From: Schizochytrium sp. CCTCC M209059
Taxonomy: Eukaryota; Sar; Bigyra; Thraustochytrida; Thraustochytriidae
Length of the DNA stretch: 64,000 nucleotides
Direction of reading: 5' to 3'
Assembly (NCBI GenBank): GCA_000818945.1
Contig: KN805376.1
Location: forward strand, 565,385-629,384
Shown here: positions 47,717 through 58,192 of the stretch, piece by piece
Numbering within the stretch: position 1 is the first letter of the stretch
Layout of the letters: every line of letters starts with the position of its first letter
Program-made: the position numbers and the translations under genes
Notes under the pieces: model-generated
What the model was told of the DNA's origin: nothing
Seen by the model: the letters and a program-made list of their open reading frames with translations, nothing else
Databases searched by the model: none

Positions 47717-49924
47717 ATGACATCGTTTTGGCGCGTGGCTCATCCATCTCGCGCGCGTATCGTGGCAACAATTCGTCTCTTGTTTCGTTGTCTCTGTGCG
47801 AGGATGCGGCGAGGCAGGCTTGACCCGGACGGCCTCCGCCACGTTGATGTCGGCCTAGCGCGAGACAAGCGCGGTGGCCGAGGCGCCGGCCACCGCGGAC
47901 CCGGCTCGCTTGAGCTCGAAAAGATGCTGGAGCGATCAAAGGCAAACCGCACCGAGCTCGCTGCAAACCCGAACTTTGCGGCGCTGCTCGCGAGTATGGA
48001 GGCCAAAAAGCGCAAGGAAAAGGCAGAGGACGCGCTTCGACAAGCGCTGGCGCGTGACCCTGGTCTTCCGACTTCGCACGAAATTCAGAATACCTCTTTA
48101 CACAACCAAGTCGCAGGAGTCTTCTCCATGCGAGGACTGCCATACGTTCCGCTCGGCGGCGCCGTGACGTACAGTCTTGGCCCCAAGCCACAAGATTACA
48201 CTGCCTCACTCAACGACTTTAACGTGGTCCTCGACGACCATGGGGACGCGGATGACTCGTCTACTTTGGAAAGTGTAAAACTTGCGCGCTCGGTCTCACG
48301 CGACGCACAAGCGCCACGGTCGCCGTTCGCTCGCAGTAGTCCCCACGCGAGAACCGCCGACAAACCAAGTTCGACAACAAAATCACAAAGCCCAAGCGCT
48401 CGAATCAATCGCCCAAAGGTTCCCGAACCGCTGATGTTGCCCGCATATGCTGGAACAGCTTCGTTCCCACTTGAGGAAATCCATCGTGGAACGCGCCGGA
48501 AAAAGCGAATCAACGTGAGCAATGTACCATTCAGCGACTTGTTGCGTGCGTCGGATGAAATTGCGCATAATCTCCGTCTCCTCGCGGATGATGGCGCAGA
48601 CGAGGAAGAGATGCTTATGCTCGAGTCCACACCATCACAAGATCAAGATCAAGAAGTGTCTGGCATTCCACAGGTTATGCGAAACGAGGCTGAACGTCTT
48701 GTGTCCGAACTGGAAGACCAGCATTCGGACGACGAGGAAGTTGCTGCTGAGATGGGTCTCAAAGAGAAACTCAAAGACCGCCATCCGCATCGTCCTGCTC
48801 ACGACAAGAGGGGGTCGCGTACTTCCCATCCCCATCGGGGAAATTTGAAACGTGGCAGGTCTCGACGCATGAGTCTCTTGCGTCTGCAGAACGCCATGAC
48901 TGCCCAAAAGAGCATCAACCATGTCGCTAAACTCGACCACAAGCTCACCACGCTCGAGCGCGCCTTGCAGGCGAAGACCGATTCGACAGCGAAGCGCGCC
49001 CATCTGCAGACACGTCAGCGTCTTCCTTTGCGCGACGGTAGGGTCGCGCGAGGAACGCGCATTCGCCCTACGGCCATTTTGCAAGCAAAGCTTGCGCTGC
49101 AGCCAAGACAAACGGCCCCCGAAGATGCTCAAGGCGGCATGCGTTCCGTTGCAGCGGACGCGGAAGGGCGCGTAATCAAGCAAGCTGCCAACTTTCAAGA
49201 CATGCGTAGCCACTTGCAGCGTGAGCTGCGTTTTGCTCTTTTACGAAGATACTTGACACGCTTCGAGGTGTCTGAATCGGAGCAAAGCTTCTTGCGCACC
49301 ACAGAAACGGTTTGGCGTCAGACTGCGCAGCGCTTCCATGGTAAGCATCTCGCGCGTCCGAGCGCGGCGCCCAGTGCCACGCACGGAATCTTTCGGCATC
49401 AAACGCAAGACAACAATGCGACTGGACTTGAAGACTGTACCCCCACGTCATCGATGCGGAAGAGAGCTGTTGCGCTCTCCATAGGTGCGAGCCTCGAGCT
49501 TTCGTGGAAGCTGCAACATGGCACGGAACGATCTCTTCATCGAAGCGCGAGCTCCAGGAAGCAAGATCTCTTCCACCCCAGTGTCGATACTTGTCAACAG
49601 ACAAAGAATCTGCCAGACAAGAAGCGAAAAACGTTGGTGTTGGGCCCTTGGGCTGCAACCGAAGGGAAGCTGCCGTTCCGCGGCTCTGTGTATGAGCTAG
49701 CTCTTTTTGAGGCTGCAGAACTCGTGCCCAACCCGACGGACGTTAGCTTTGAGCTTCGATTTTTTCTCGGCCATCTTCGAGCAGCTCTTGGAGACCGCAC
49801 AGAATTGCTCTCTGCGGCTGAGCTACGAGCTGTTCTACGCGCGGCGCCGCATGCTTGCGTTCATCATGCGGACTGCAAAAAGCTTATTAATGCGCTTGCA
49901 GCAAATATGGCACCAGAAATCTAA
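47717..49924 (+). CDS. Unrecognised basic protein
   Basis: This is an intronless 735-residue orphan. It is rich in Arg, Ser, Ala and Gln, with short predicted helices (LEKMLERSKANRTEL, MEAKKRKEKAEDALRQAL, HVAKLDHKLTTLERALQ), an acidic patch near residue 295-360 and a basic stretch NLKRGRSRRMSLLRLQNA at about 378-395. A more ordered C-terminal segment (SVYELALFEAAELVPNPTDVSFELRFFLGHLRAALGD) may be a small folded domain. No motif of a known enzyme was seen. It lies 207 bases downstream of the thymidine-phosphorylase homologue in the same orientation. A second ATG at 47804 is an equally plausible start. Confidence 0.6.
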   Translation: MTSFWRVAHPSRARIVATIRLLFRCLCARMRRGRLDPDGLRHVDVGLARDKRGGRGAGHRGPGSLELEKMLERSKANRTELAANPNFAALLASMEAKKRKEKAEDALRQALARDPGLPTSHEIQNTSLHNQVAGVFSMRGLPYVPLGGAVTYSLGPKPQDYTASLNDFNVVLDDHGDADDSSTLESVKLARSVSRDAQAPRSPFARSSPHARTADKPSSTTKSQSPSARINRPKVPEPLMLPAYAGTASFPLEEIHRGTRRKKRINVSNVPFSDLLRASDEIAHNLRLLADDGADEEEMLMLESTPSQDQDQEVSGIPQVMRNEAERLVSELEDQHSDDEEVAAEMGLKEKLKDRHPHRPAHDKRGSRTSHPHRGNLKRGRSRRMSLLRLQNAMTAQKSINHVAKLDHKLTTLERALQAKTDSTAKRAHLQTRQRLPLRDGRVARGTRIRPTAILQAKLALQPRQTAPEDAQGGMRSVAADAEGRVIKQAANFQDMRSHLQRELRFALLRRYLTRFEVSESEQSFLRTTETVWRQTAQRFHGKHLARPSAAPSATHGIFRHQTQDNNATGLEDCTPTSSMRKRAVALSIGASLELSWKLQHGTERSLHRSASSRKQDLFHPSVDTCQQTKNLPDKKRKTLVLGPWAATEGKLPFRGSVYELALFEAAELVPNPTDVSFELRFFLGHLRAALGDRTELLSAAELRAVLRAAPHACVHHADCKKLINALAANMAPEI

Positions 49925-50112
49925 GAGCAGCCATCATGATACTTAAATTACTCCTCTATTTCTTGTGGCGTCTTGCTGGTAGTTGGATGGGTGGGTAAGA
50001 GAGGGAGGGTGGGTTAGAGAGGTAAACGAAACCTCCTCAGGGAAGAAGGACAATATGTGTGCAATGCGATGCGATGCGAGGACGATGTCCTCCTCTTCGT
50101 CGAGGACGTTGG

Positions 50113-51064
50113 TTAAATTTCCCAACGATAAAGCACCATTTCAACAGCCCCGGACCACCCTAGCCAGCGCATGTATAGAGATACGGCCACAAGCGAGGCC
50201 GCGCGAGTAAAGTCTCGACTCCAAAAAGCGAGAATGCTCTTGCGCCACATGTGTGATGCAAAGGGAGCGAACACCTGATGGCTAATGTCGACGGCATCGA
50301 TTTCCTTGACGCGGCTGTGCAACTCGAGAAAGCTGCTCTTTTCATTGTCGAAAATATCTTTCGAGTACAAAAGATTTACAAGGGGCGTCCCTGCACTTGC
50401 TGAGATGAAGAGTAGTTTGAGCATGTGCAGTGGAGCATTCCAGAGCAGCTTGCTCAAGTGAGGTCTCTGCGTTGTCGCAGAATGCAAGGTCTGGCTCCCT
50501 AGAATATCTACCGCTGCAAATCTTGCACTGGGTTTCATTCGCTCTGTGAGGGCGGCTAATACTTGCGCTCGTGTGCTCACATGATAGAGCGCATCGACTG
50601 AGAAGCACTTACACGTCCTAGGTCAGTTTGCGTGCCTTCTCGGGTCTGGGCTCAAGTCATATCTACGTACCAGATACAATGACATCAGCGCTCGCGACGG
50701 CAGCGGCTCGTCTCACAAAGCTTGCTCCGTCTTCGCAAAACACCTCAATGTCGGCGTCACCCTTTACCTTTTCCCGCGCCGCCTGACATTCTTTTTCGGT
50801 GACGTTGACGCCGTAAATCTTGCCGCTGCAGGCGAATTTGCGACGCCAAAGGTCGAGGCTGTCGCCGCAGCCGCAGCCCACGTCGACCACGAGGGCGTCT
50901 TTGTCCCCGAGGCGCGCCGCGCTGCCGACGGCGACGGCGAGCTCCTGGCACGCCTCCTCGAAAGGCATTCTCGGGCCTCGCGTCCAAAGCCCCAAGTTAA
51001 TCCAGGTGCTCTTCGACTCGGGCGAATCCGCAAAGACCGCCGGGTCCAGCGGCGCGTACGACAT
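50113..51064 (-). CDS. Class I SAM-dependent methyltransferase
   Basis: The exons are 50671-51064 and 50113-50597, with a 73-base GT-AG intron that splits a Val codon; the product is 292 residues. It has motif I VVDVGCGCGDSLDLW (about 60-75), motif II IYGVNVTEKECQAAREKV, an acidic motif EVFCEDGASF and motif IV ADVIVSVDALYHVSTRAQVL, where VDALYH resembles the small-molecule methyltransferase family (type 11/25, sterol- and tocopherol-like enzymes). The C-terminus ends in hydrophobic helices (RAASLVAVSLYMRWLGWSGAVEMVLYRWEI), which could associate with membranes. The N-terminal NLGLWTRGPRMPFEEAC also resembles small-molecule methyltransferases acting on lipids or polyketides. The substrate is unknown. 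Confidence 0.8.
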
Positions 51065-51676
51065 GATGGGCCCCGCCGTCCGTCCGTCCGTCTGCGCGGA
51101 GCAGGCAGCTTTCGCGCCCCCCTCGGCGTTTGCTCTTTCCCGTGCACGCCGGGCAAGAGTGCTTTGCTATCCGGCAGTGACGCTGACGATCACCATCGTC
51201 TTCATCAACTCCTGCACGCCGTTCTTATAGTAGGCAAAGCTAAGGAACACCTTGGCACCTTGGGGCGCAGGGCGCGACGCCAACGCCGGCAACGATCACC
51301 ATCAATCGTCTTTGCCCGAGGAGCCTCTGACCGCCGTTGTTCATCCTTCTCTTCTTCTTCTTCTTCTTTTCAATATCATCAGCCAGCTTCAGCTGCAGCT
51401 GCAAATTGTGTTTGCTCTGTCCGTCGCGAAGCTTCACCCTTCGCTCTTGCACATGCTCTCCTCCTCCTTTCCACGCCGCCAGGGCCGCTACAGTGACGCG
51501 GGTCTCGGAACCTCGCGGCCGTCGCACTGATTCTGAACTACTCCCATCAGCGCGTCGCGAGGAAACCCAACTCCTGGCCCGGGCTTTGAATGGCACTTTG
51601 TTCGCAAGCTCGTCAGCCAGCTCGGCTGCTCGGTCATTCTCTCATCCACCAGCAACATCAGCATCATCAGCAACAT

Positions 51677-51717
<41 letters not shown>

Positions 51718-52703
51718 GCTAGCTTTCGAGCGTCATCGGCGGCAAGCTCGCGGCTGCTCCTCGCAACACAAGCAGTTGATCATCAGCAGCAACTGCACGT
51801 TGGCCGTCGATGCGTCGCGTTGTGTCCGCCGTGGCTGGGACTTTTCATTTCTCTGTCTGCCCATGGCCCGGAAACGTTCCCGCATCTCGCCCCAGCCATG
51901 CCAAAAGCGAAGACGGAGCCGCCCAAAACCCGCATGCTCGAACCCCGATCCTCCTCGCCCCCGTTGTCGTCGTCGTCCTCGTTGTCGTTGTCCTCGTCAT
52001 TATCCTTCGCCGCCCCGGCTCGCCCTGCCCTCCGTCCGCCGGGCCCCTGCTGCGGGTCTTTGTGGTGCAATTCTTCCCCACACTGTGTTCACCGGGGCGC
52101 CCCTGAGCGCCCCCACGGTGTGACCGCAGCTGCGGTGATGGGAGGAACAGCGAAGGGTGGCGCGTCGAGACTGAATTCCCAAGTCCGCGTCGTCACCGGC
52201 AGTCACCATGTCACTGGCACTAGGCCTGAGCAATAGGAACAAACTCCAAGTTGAACTTCCCGCCTCTGTAGACAGCAGCGGCGGGTAAGAGCGACATCGG
52301 CGTGTCGACCGCAAATGGACGGCGCAGCGGATAAATGAAGAAACAACGAATGCACGGTCGAGGGCGGGTTGAGTGGCGTGCGAAGTCTACTCCGCGGCCA
52401 CTCCACACGAGGGCCGAACTAACCCGAACAAATGAAGCTTCGTGGTCGGGTCTTCGGGCAAAGCGTGGGGTACAAGCAGCCGGGGCCCCGGGTCAAAAGC
52501 ATCGAGGGAGCGGCGAGCATCGGCAAACCTCGAACTGACGGATAAGCCGACCTCGAAGGCCTCGAAGGCGACAAGGGGAGACCGACCGTGAGAGACGCCC
52601 GAGTCGAGCTCGAGAGAGAAGAGCAAAACATAGAAGTCTGCGCGAATTCCGTCGGTTGCCTCGCTCAGAGCGACGAGGAGTGCGTGCGGGCGCAAACGCG
52701 AGA
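51065..52703. other. Divergent spacer, no supported gene
   Basis: This lies between the methyltransferase (minus) and transporter 4 (plus). A CAT/CAG microsatellite lies at 51661-51721. Plus-strand ORFs crossing it (for example 51590-52123) would be poly-His/Gln and Pro/Arg-rich with no domain. TAGGCCT occurs at about 52220. The right 400 bases should contain the transporter 4 promoter. Confidence 0.45.
51661..51721. repeat. CAT then CAG trinucleotide microsatellite
   Basis: Tandem CAT units run into eight CAG units. It is the longest trinucleotide tract in the window. It is open in several frames, so coding is possible but unsupported. Confidence 0.9.
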
Positions 52704-55700
52704 ATGCTTCAAGAGGAGCCGACCGCCAAGGCCGTCCCGGTGCTCGACGATGACACTGAGATCGAAAATGATGACGCGATCGAGGCGCTCGAGAATGGCG
52801 AGACGCAAGGGAGCGAGAAGAAGGGATCACAAGTAGACGAGCCTGCGGAAGAAGTCGACGACGCTGAGGCGAAGCGTAAACTCACAGCTGTGCAGTACTC
52901 TAAGCTCATTTCGCGCGTCCGCGGCGACGAGCATTGGCCCGTCCATGTCGGCTTCAAAGACCTCGAGTACACCGTGAGCGTGCCCAAGGCCGATGTTGGC
53001 ATTGCCACCGTTGCAACGACCTTTTACAAGATCGCCTCCCCTCTCATCAACCTCTTTACTTGCAACTTTGGCGATCGTGTCGAGTTGAAAATTTTGCACA
53101 AGATGTCCGGCGCTTTCGAGGCTGGCAAATCAACCTTGGTCCTCGGCCCGCCCGGCTGCGGCGTCACCACGCTCTTCAAGGTCCTCAGTGGACGCGCCAA
53201 GGTCGGCGGCCGCTGCAAGCTGAGTGGAGACATTTACTACTCTGGCTTTCGCCCCGAAGAGCTCCACGTCCCCAAGTTCGCCATGTACGTCGATCAGGTC
53301 GACCAGCACACCGCCGTGCTCACGGTCCGCGAAACGCTCAAGTTTGCCTACGAGTGCTTTGGAGGCTCGGCATCCGCTGCCAAGGTGATCGCTTCTTCTA
53401 CCACGGCAAACGAGGCCACAGAGGAGGAGAAGGCCAAGATCCAGGAACAACTCGACAACTTTCCCGACTTTGTCATCCACAACCTGGCCCTCGATCGTGC
53501 CGCCGACACTGTCGTCGGTAACGACATGGTGCGCGGTGTTTCCGGCGGTGAAAAGAAGCGCGTCACCTCCGGCGAGATGCTCATGGGCCGCCGCCCGCTC
53601 ACCTTTTACGACCAGATCTCCACTGGTCTGGACAGTGCCGCGACCTTTGACATTTGCCGTCGCATCACTGGTGTGGCCAAAAATCTGCACACGACGCCGA
53701 TCGTGGCGCTCTTGCAGCCGCCGCCAGAGACGTACAATCTCTTTGATGAGGTCCTCATCCTCGCTCTCGGCTACATTGTGTACCATGGTCCTCGGGAAGA
53801 GGTCTTGCCGTACTTTTCGAGCATCGGCTTCGACTGTCCGTACGATCGCGACATTGCTGACTTTATCCAGGAGGTGACGACGCCTGCTCGGAAAAAGTAC
53901 CAGACCCGCGCGGACGCGCCTCAGGACGAGGAGGCCATGGCCAAGGCGTGGGAAGCCTCGCCGTACTCGGATGCCAAGCGTGACGCTGTGGCAGTGCGCT
54001 GCAACACAGAGAACAAGGTAGACGGTGCAACACGCCGCGAGCTGTTTGCCAAGGACAAGCCCAAGTATGCCAACTCGCTCTTCACCGAGCTGAAGCTGGT
54101 TCTGAAGCGGCAGAACCAGCTCGTGTACCGTGACCCGGCCTTTGTCCGCGCTCGCATCATGCAATCCATCATCATGGGCGTCGTCATTGGAACCATCTTT
54201 TTGCGAATTGATCCCAATTTGCCGGACAGCAACGCTGCTGGGGTCTTTACGCCCATTACGCAGCGGTATGGTGTGACCTTTGCAACCCTGATGCAGTGCG
54301 CACTTGCAGGCATGGCCCAGGTTCCTGTCGTGCTCGGTCAGCGGCCCGTGTACTACAAGCAGACAAACTCGTACTTTTTCCGTACCGTCAGCTACGTTTT
54401 TGCCGAGTTCGTCACTGTGATCCCCGTCGCTATTGTCGAGTCTATCATTCTCGGCGCACTCGTGTTCTGGCTTACTGGTATCGTTCCGTGGGGCGAGGAC
54501 TCACAGACCGGCGAGTCTGATGTCGGCTCGCGGTTCATGATCTTTCTTTGCATCATGATTGCCATCAACGTGTCCTTTGCCGCCTATCTTCGCGCCGTCA
54601 CCACCATGGTCCCCTCCGCATCGATTGGTCAGGTCGTTGCGGGTATCTCGATTTCGGCTTCCGTCGTGTACAGTGGCTTCATCATCGTCCAGAGCGCAAT
54701 GCCTCCTTGGTTCATCTGGATCTACTGGCTCTCTCCTATTGCGTGGGCGTACCGGTCCGCAGTGCTGACCATCTTTACGTCGTCAGCGTTTACGGACGAG
54801 CAGTCAGCTTTTGCTCTCGATCTCTTTGGCTTCCCATCGAATACGCAGTACATCTGGGCTGGTATTCTCATGCTTATCGCTTACGTCCTTGTTGATGTCG
54901 GCCTCAGTATGTTCGGATACACGCATGTGCGGTACGAGAGCGGTGGCGGGCGCCAGACCAAGTCGAACCCAGATGCCGAGCCCAACGATAACCCGGATGT
55001 TGTCGAGGTCGAACGCGTGATGCAAGAACGGAGCTCCGAGATGCGCAGAGCCAGTGAAGTTGCCGCCGCGACGCGCGCTTCGACAGCCCCAGGCCAGTCT
55101 GCGCTTCGCATGCAGACCTCGCTGCAGAATGAGAACTTTACACCCGTTGACCTCGTCTTCCGTGACCTCTGGTACTCTGTTCAAGCACCGGGCGACAAGA
55201 GTGGCTACAACCTCGATCTCCTCAAGGGTATCTCTGGATATGCCGAGGCAGGCACGCTGACTGCACTGATGGGCAGCAGTGGAGCTGGTAAGACGACCCT
55301 CATGGACGTGCTGGCGCTGCGCAAGACTGCAGGCAAGACCAAGGGTAAAGTGCTAGTGAATGGCCGGCCTCAAGAGAAGACGACGTTTTCGCGCATCATT
55401 GGCTATGTGGAGCAGAACGACATCCACAGTCCGTCAGCTACGGTTGTGGAAGCCTTGACGTTTTCGGCCATTTTGCGTCAGCCTGCAGACGTGCCTCGCC
55501 ACGAGAAGGAATCTTTTGTGGAGGGCGTCCTCGATACTTTGGATCTGCAGAACATTCGCGACTTCAAGATTGGCTTTAAGCAGAGCGGAGGTCTGAGCAC
55601 GGAGCAGGTGAAGCGCGTGACGATTGGTGTGGAGCTGTCGGCCAACCCTGCAATCATCTTTGCAGATGAGCCGACGTCGGGTCTCGACGCCAGCTCTGCG

Positions 55701-56963
55701 CAAATCATCATGAAGGGTCTGAAGCGCATCGCATCGGCGGGTCGCACCGTGGTGTGCACGATCCACCAGCCGTCCAAGGACATCTTTTTGAACTTTGATC
55801 GTCTTTTGTTGCTTCGTCGCGGTGGCGAGATGGTTTACTTTGGAGACCTTGGCGAGAAATCCCAGTGTCTTCTGGACTACCTTGGAGCCATTCCCGGTAC
55901 GCCATCTATGCCGAATGCCCGGTACAATCCTGCAACCTACATGCTTGAGGTCATTGGAGCTGGCGCCGGCGAAGAATCCCAAACCGACTACGCTCACGAA
56001 TACCGCGAGAGCAAGCTTCGTCTACAAAATGAGGAGCGCATCGACGCTCTTGTGAAGCGGAACTTGGACGAGCGGCCGGAGATTCACTTTGAGCACGATT
56101 ACGCCAGTGGTTTTGGAACGCAGCTGGAGCTGTTGACCAAACGCTGGTTCTGGGGCTACTGGCGGAACCCGGGATACAATGCGACGCGCTTTTTGATTGC
56201 GATCTTCATCGCGCTCTTTTTTGGTTTCTCGTTTTTCCAGAACGCCAATGAACTATCGTCAACGCAGGACGTTCAGAGTTTTGTGGGTCTCACCCTGATC
56301 TCTGCTGCATTCCTGAGCGTGATCGCTTTGAACACGGCCATCCCGACCATTATGGATGAGCGTACTCCCTTTTACCGTGAGCGTGCCGCCTCGTACTATG
56401 GTGTGGCACCCATGATCATCGCTATCACATCCACTGAAGTGCCGTATGTGGTTGCTGCGGCGCTGGTGTACATTCCGATTTTCTACTTCATTGTGCACTT
56501 TTGGTACAACGTGGCGGCCTTTTTTCTCTTTTGGTGCACGTACACTCTCTTCATGCTGGTAATGACCTTTTGGGGCCACTTTCTTGCGAGTATCGCGCCG
56601 AATCAGCAGGTTGCAAGCGTGCTGGGCGCCATCTCTTTTGGCCTCTGGATTCAGACTGCAGGTCTCGTGATCGCCGTCCGCGACATTCCCATTTACTGGT
56701 ACTGGCTAAGCTGCATCAATCCGATCCGCTATGTGTTCAATGCGCTCGTGAGCATCCAGCTCGCGTGCGACGATGCAAGCTCGGACGGACCTGGCTGCCA
56801 GCAACTTTCGACAGGCGGAACGGCGTGGAATTACGTCCAGAACAACTTTGGTTTCGAAGCGGACGACTACATTTACTGCATTAGCGCCTTGGCCGGCGGC
56901 GCTGTTGGTCTCCGTATTCTCAGTATCCTCGCATACACGTACGTCTCGTTCCTCAAACGTTAG
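52704..56963 (+). CDS. PDR-type full-size ABCG transporter 4
   Basis: This is an intronless 1419-residue transporter. Its N-terminal extension is only about 75 residues before the conserved LTAVQYSKLISRVRGDEHWPV. It lacks the 'RALLGRLQ...' segment that the other copies have. NBD1 has GPPGCGVTT (about 150-158), VSGGEKKRVTSGEM and LTFYDQISTGLDS. NBD2 has GSSGAGKTT (about 857), GLSTEQVKRVTIGVEL, FADEPTSGLDASS and CTIHQPS. TMD2 shows DERTPFYRERAASYYGVAP and TFWGHFLASIAPNQQVA. It ends in YVSFLKR. This is the first of two plus-strand transporters, in the opposite orientation to copies 1-3. The upstream in-frame TTG was rejected; an unrecognised upstream exon could restore a longer N-terminus. Confidence 0.94.
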   Translation: MLQEEPTAKAVPVLDDDTEIENDDAIEALENGETQGSEKKGSQVDEPAEEVDDAEAKRKLTAVQYSKLISRVRGDEHWPVHVGFKDLEYTVSVPKADVGIATVATTFYKIASPLINLFTCNFGDRVELKILHKMSGAFEAGKSTLVLGPPGCGVTTLFKVLSGRAKVGGRCKLSGDIYYSGFRPEELHVPKFAMYVDQVDQHTAVLTVRETLKFAYECFGGSASAAKVIASSTTANEATEEEKAKIQEQLDNFPDFVIHNLALDRAADTVVGNDMVRGVSGGEKKRVTSGEMLMGRRPLTFYDQISTGLDSAATFDICRRITGVAKNLHTTPIVALLQPPPETYNLFDEVLILALGYIVYHGPREEVLPYFSSIGFDCPYDRDIADFIQEVTTPARKKYQTRADAPQDEEAMAKAWEASPYSDAKRDAVAVRCNTENKVDGATRRELFAKDKPKYANSLFTELKLVLKRQNQLVYRDPAFVRARIMQSIIMGVVIGTIFLRIDPNLPDSNAAGVFTPITQRYGVTFATLMQCALAGMAQVPVVLGQRPVYYKQTNSYFFRTVSYVFAEFVTVIPVAIVESIILGALVFWLTGIVPWGEDSQTGESDVGSRFMIFLCIMIAINVSFAAYLRAVTTMVPSASIGQVVAGISISASVVYSGFIIVQSAMPPWFIWIYWLSPIAWAYRSAVLTIFTSSAFTDEQSAFALDLFGFPSNTQYIWAGILMLIAYVLVDVGLSMFGYTHVRYESGGGRQTKSNPDAEPNDNPDVVEVERVMQERSSEMRRASEVAAATRASTAPGQSALRMQTSLQNENFTPVDLVFRDLWYSVQAPGDKSGYNLDLLKGISGYAEAGTLTALMGSSGAGKTTLMDVLALRKTAGKTKGKVLVNGRPQEKTTFSRIIGYVEQNDIHSPSATVVEALTFSAILRQPADVPRHEKESFVEGVLDTLDLQNIRDFKIGFKQSGGLSTEQVKRVTIGVELSANPAIIFADEPTSGLDASSAQIIMKGLKRIASAGRTVVCTIHQPSKDIFLNFDRLLLLRRGGEMVYFGDLGEKSQCLLDYLGAIPGTPSMPNARYNPATYMLEVIGAGAGEESQTDYAHEYRESKLRLQNEERIDALVKRNLDERPEIHFEHDYASGFGTQLELLTKRWFWGYWRNPGYNATRFLIAIFIALFFGFSFFQNANELSSTQDVQSFVGLTLISAAFLSVIALNTAIPTIMDERTPFYRERAASYYGVAPMIIAITSTEVPYVVAAALVYIPIFYFIVHFWYNVAAFFLFWCTYTLFMLVMTFWGHFLASIAPNQQVASVLGAISFGLWIQTAGLVIAVRDIPIYWYWLSCINPIRYVFNALVSIQLACDDASSDGPGCQQLSTGGTAWNYVQNNFGFEADDYIYCISALAGGAVGLRILSILAYTYVSFLKR

Positions 56964-58192
56964 GAAGAATTTGATTGTGAGAACAGAACGCACGAAAAAA
57001 TAAAACAATGTACTACCAAATTCATAACAAACTCTTGCCATCTCTTGCGATTTGCTGAACTTTCGTTCTTCATTGTAAAGCTTCAAAACAGAGAAATGAG
57101 CAAAAAAAAGAATTGTATAAAGGTTGACAATGTGCGAATGTTGTGTGTATGCCTCGTCGTGTTTCTGTTGCCTTTGATTCATTAAGCCCAGGATTTTCAA
57201 CTTTGAAATAACCGACAACTTCGATTTTTTTTTACTACAAGAACATGCTACGTATATATAGTTGTGTGGACAGCAAAACGATCGCTTTTGATTCTCAGCA
57301 CTGATCTGAGATGTAAGAAACTGTGTTAAAAAAATCCCTTCCAAATTCATCGTTCGTGAACCGGGTTGTCACGAGATATAACCTTTTTCTTCTTCTTCAA
57401 CGTGAGTTTCAGGGGGAATAAAACACTGGGTGTGCGAGTCGTTTTGTTGCGATCTCGGCAAGTAGAATGCCAGCCTTTTGTTCAATCTTTCAACATGATG
57501 ATCGCTAGACATTGGCGAGAAAGTAGGTCCAACTCAGTTCGTCACAATGGCACCACTATCAATGCCGACTGATCTTCGCCATGCCGCCAGTCCTCGCACT
57601 TATTGACGAAAAATACGCAATCAATCAGCGTGAAGCAGACGCTCTTGTCGAGTAAGCTCATGTAGAATCTTCCAAGCGTTTCGTGCTCTCGTTCCCTGAC
57701 GCGTCTTGGCCGAAAAGAAAAGTGACCGTTATAATAATAATAAATTAGTAAGTCCAAGTTCGATTCGGCGTTTCGAAGTTCGGAGTCGGAGTTCCGAAGT
57801 TCGATTTCCCCGGGCCCTAGGCCGCGGCCGCCCTGTGTCCTTGTCTCACACAGAATTAGTCTTAGTCTAGTGCCAAGCCAAGGAACTTGTGACAGAAACT
57901 GAGTAACGTTTTGGGATAAGCAGCAACGTGAAAGGTTGGAATTCCTCGTTAGTAAGAATTCAGAGGAATGTGGTGGGTGATCCCAGGCGGCGCCCAATCG
58001 TGAGTACTTACGTCTCGGGTAGGGGGCTTGTAGGCCACCGAATGGGAAGAGAGTCCGGTTCTTTGCTCATTGTCGCAGAAGCCAAAGTAACACTTGGCCT
58101 ACCCCGTCTCGCCGTTTCTTCAACCAAGAAAGTAACAGCAGCATAGAACAAGATAAAGAAAAACACGAAGGTGATGCGTAGTGCACCTGGGG
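56964..58192. other. AT-rich spacer between transporters 4 and 5
   Basis: This 1.2-kb region is notably AT-richer than the rest. It contains TATATA at about 57255, a TAA run at 57731-57746, repeated GAAGTTCG elements (57776-57806), and a GGGCCCTAGGCCGCGGCCGCC palindrome cluster at about 57812. No gene is supported. Confidence 0.5.

Noticed and set aside
51590..52123. 177-codon poly-His/Gln ORF
   Set aside because: It translates the CAT/CAG microsatellite, and the rest is Pro/Arg low complexity. Possible but unsupported.
57542..57997. 151-codon minus-strand ORF between transporters 4 and 5
   Set aside because: It covers a TAA run (Tyr repeat) and GAAGTTCG repeats; no domain.
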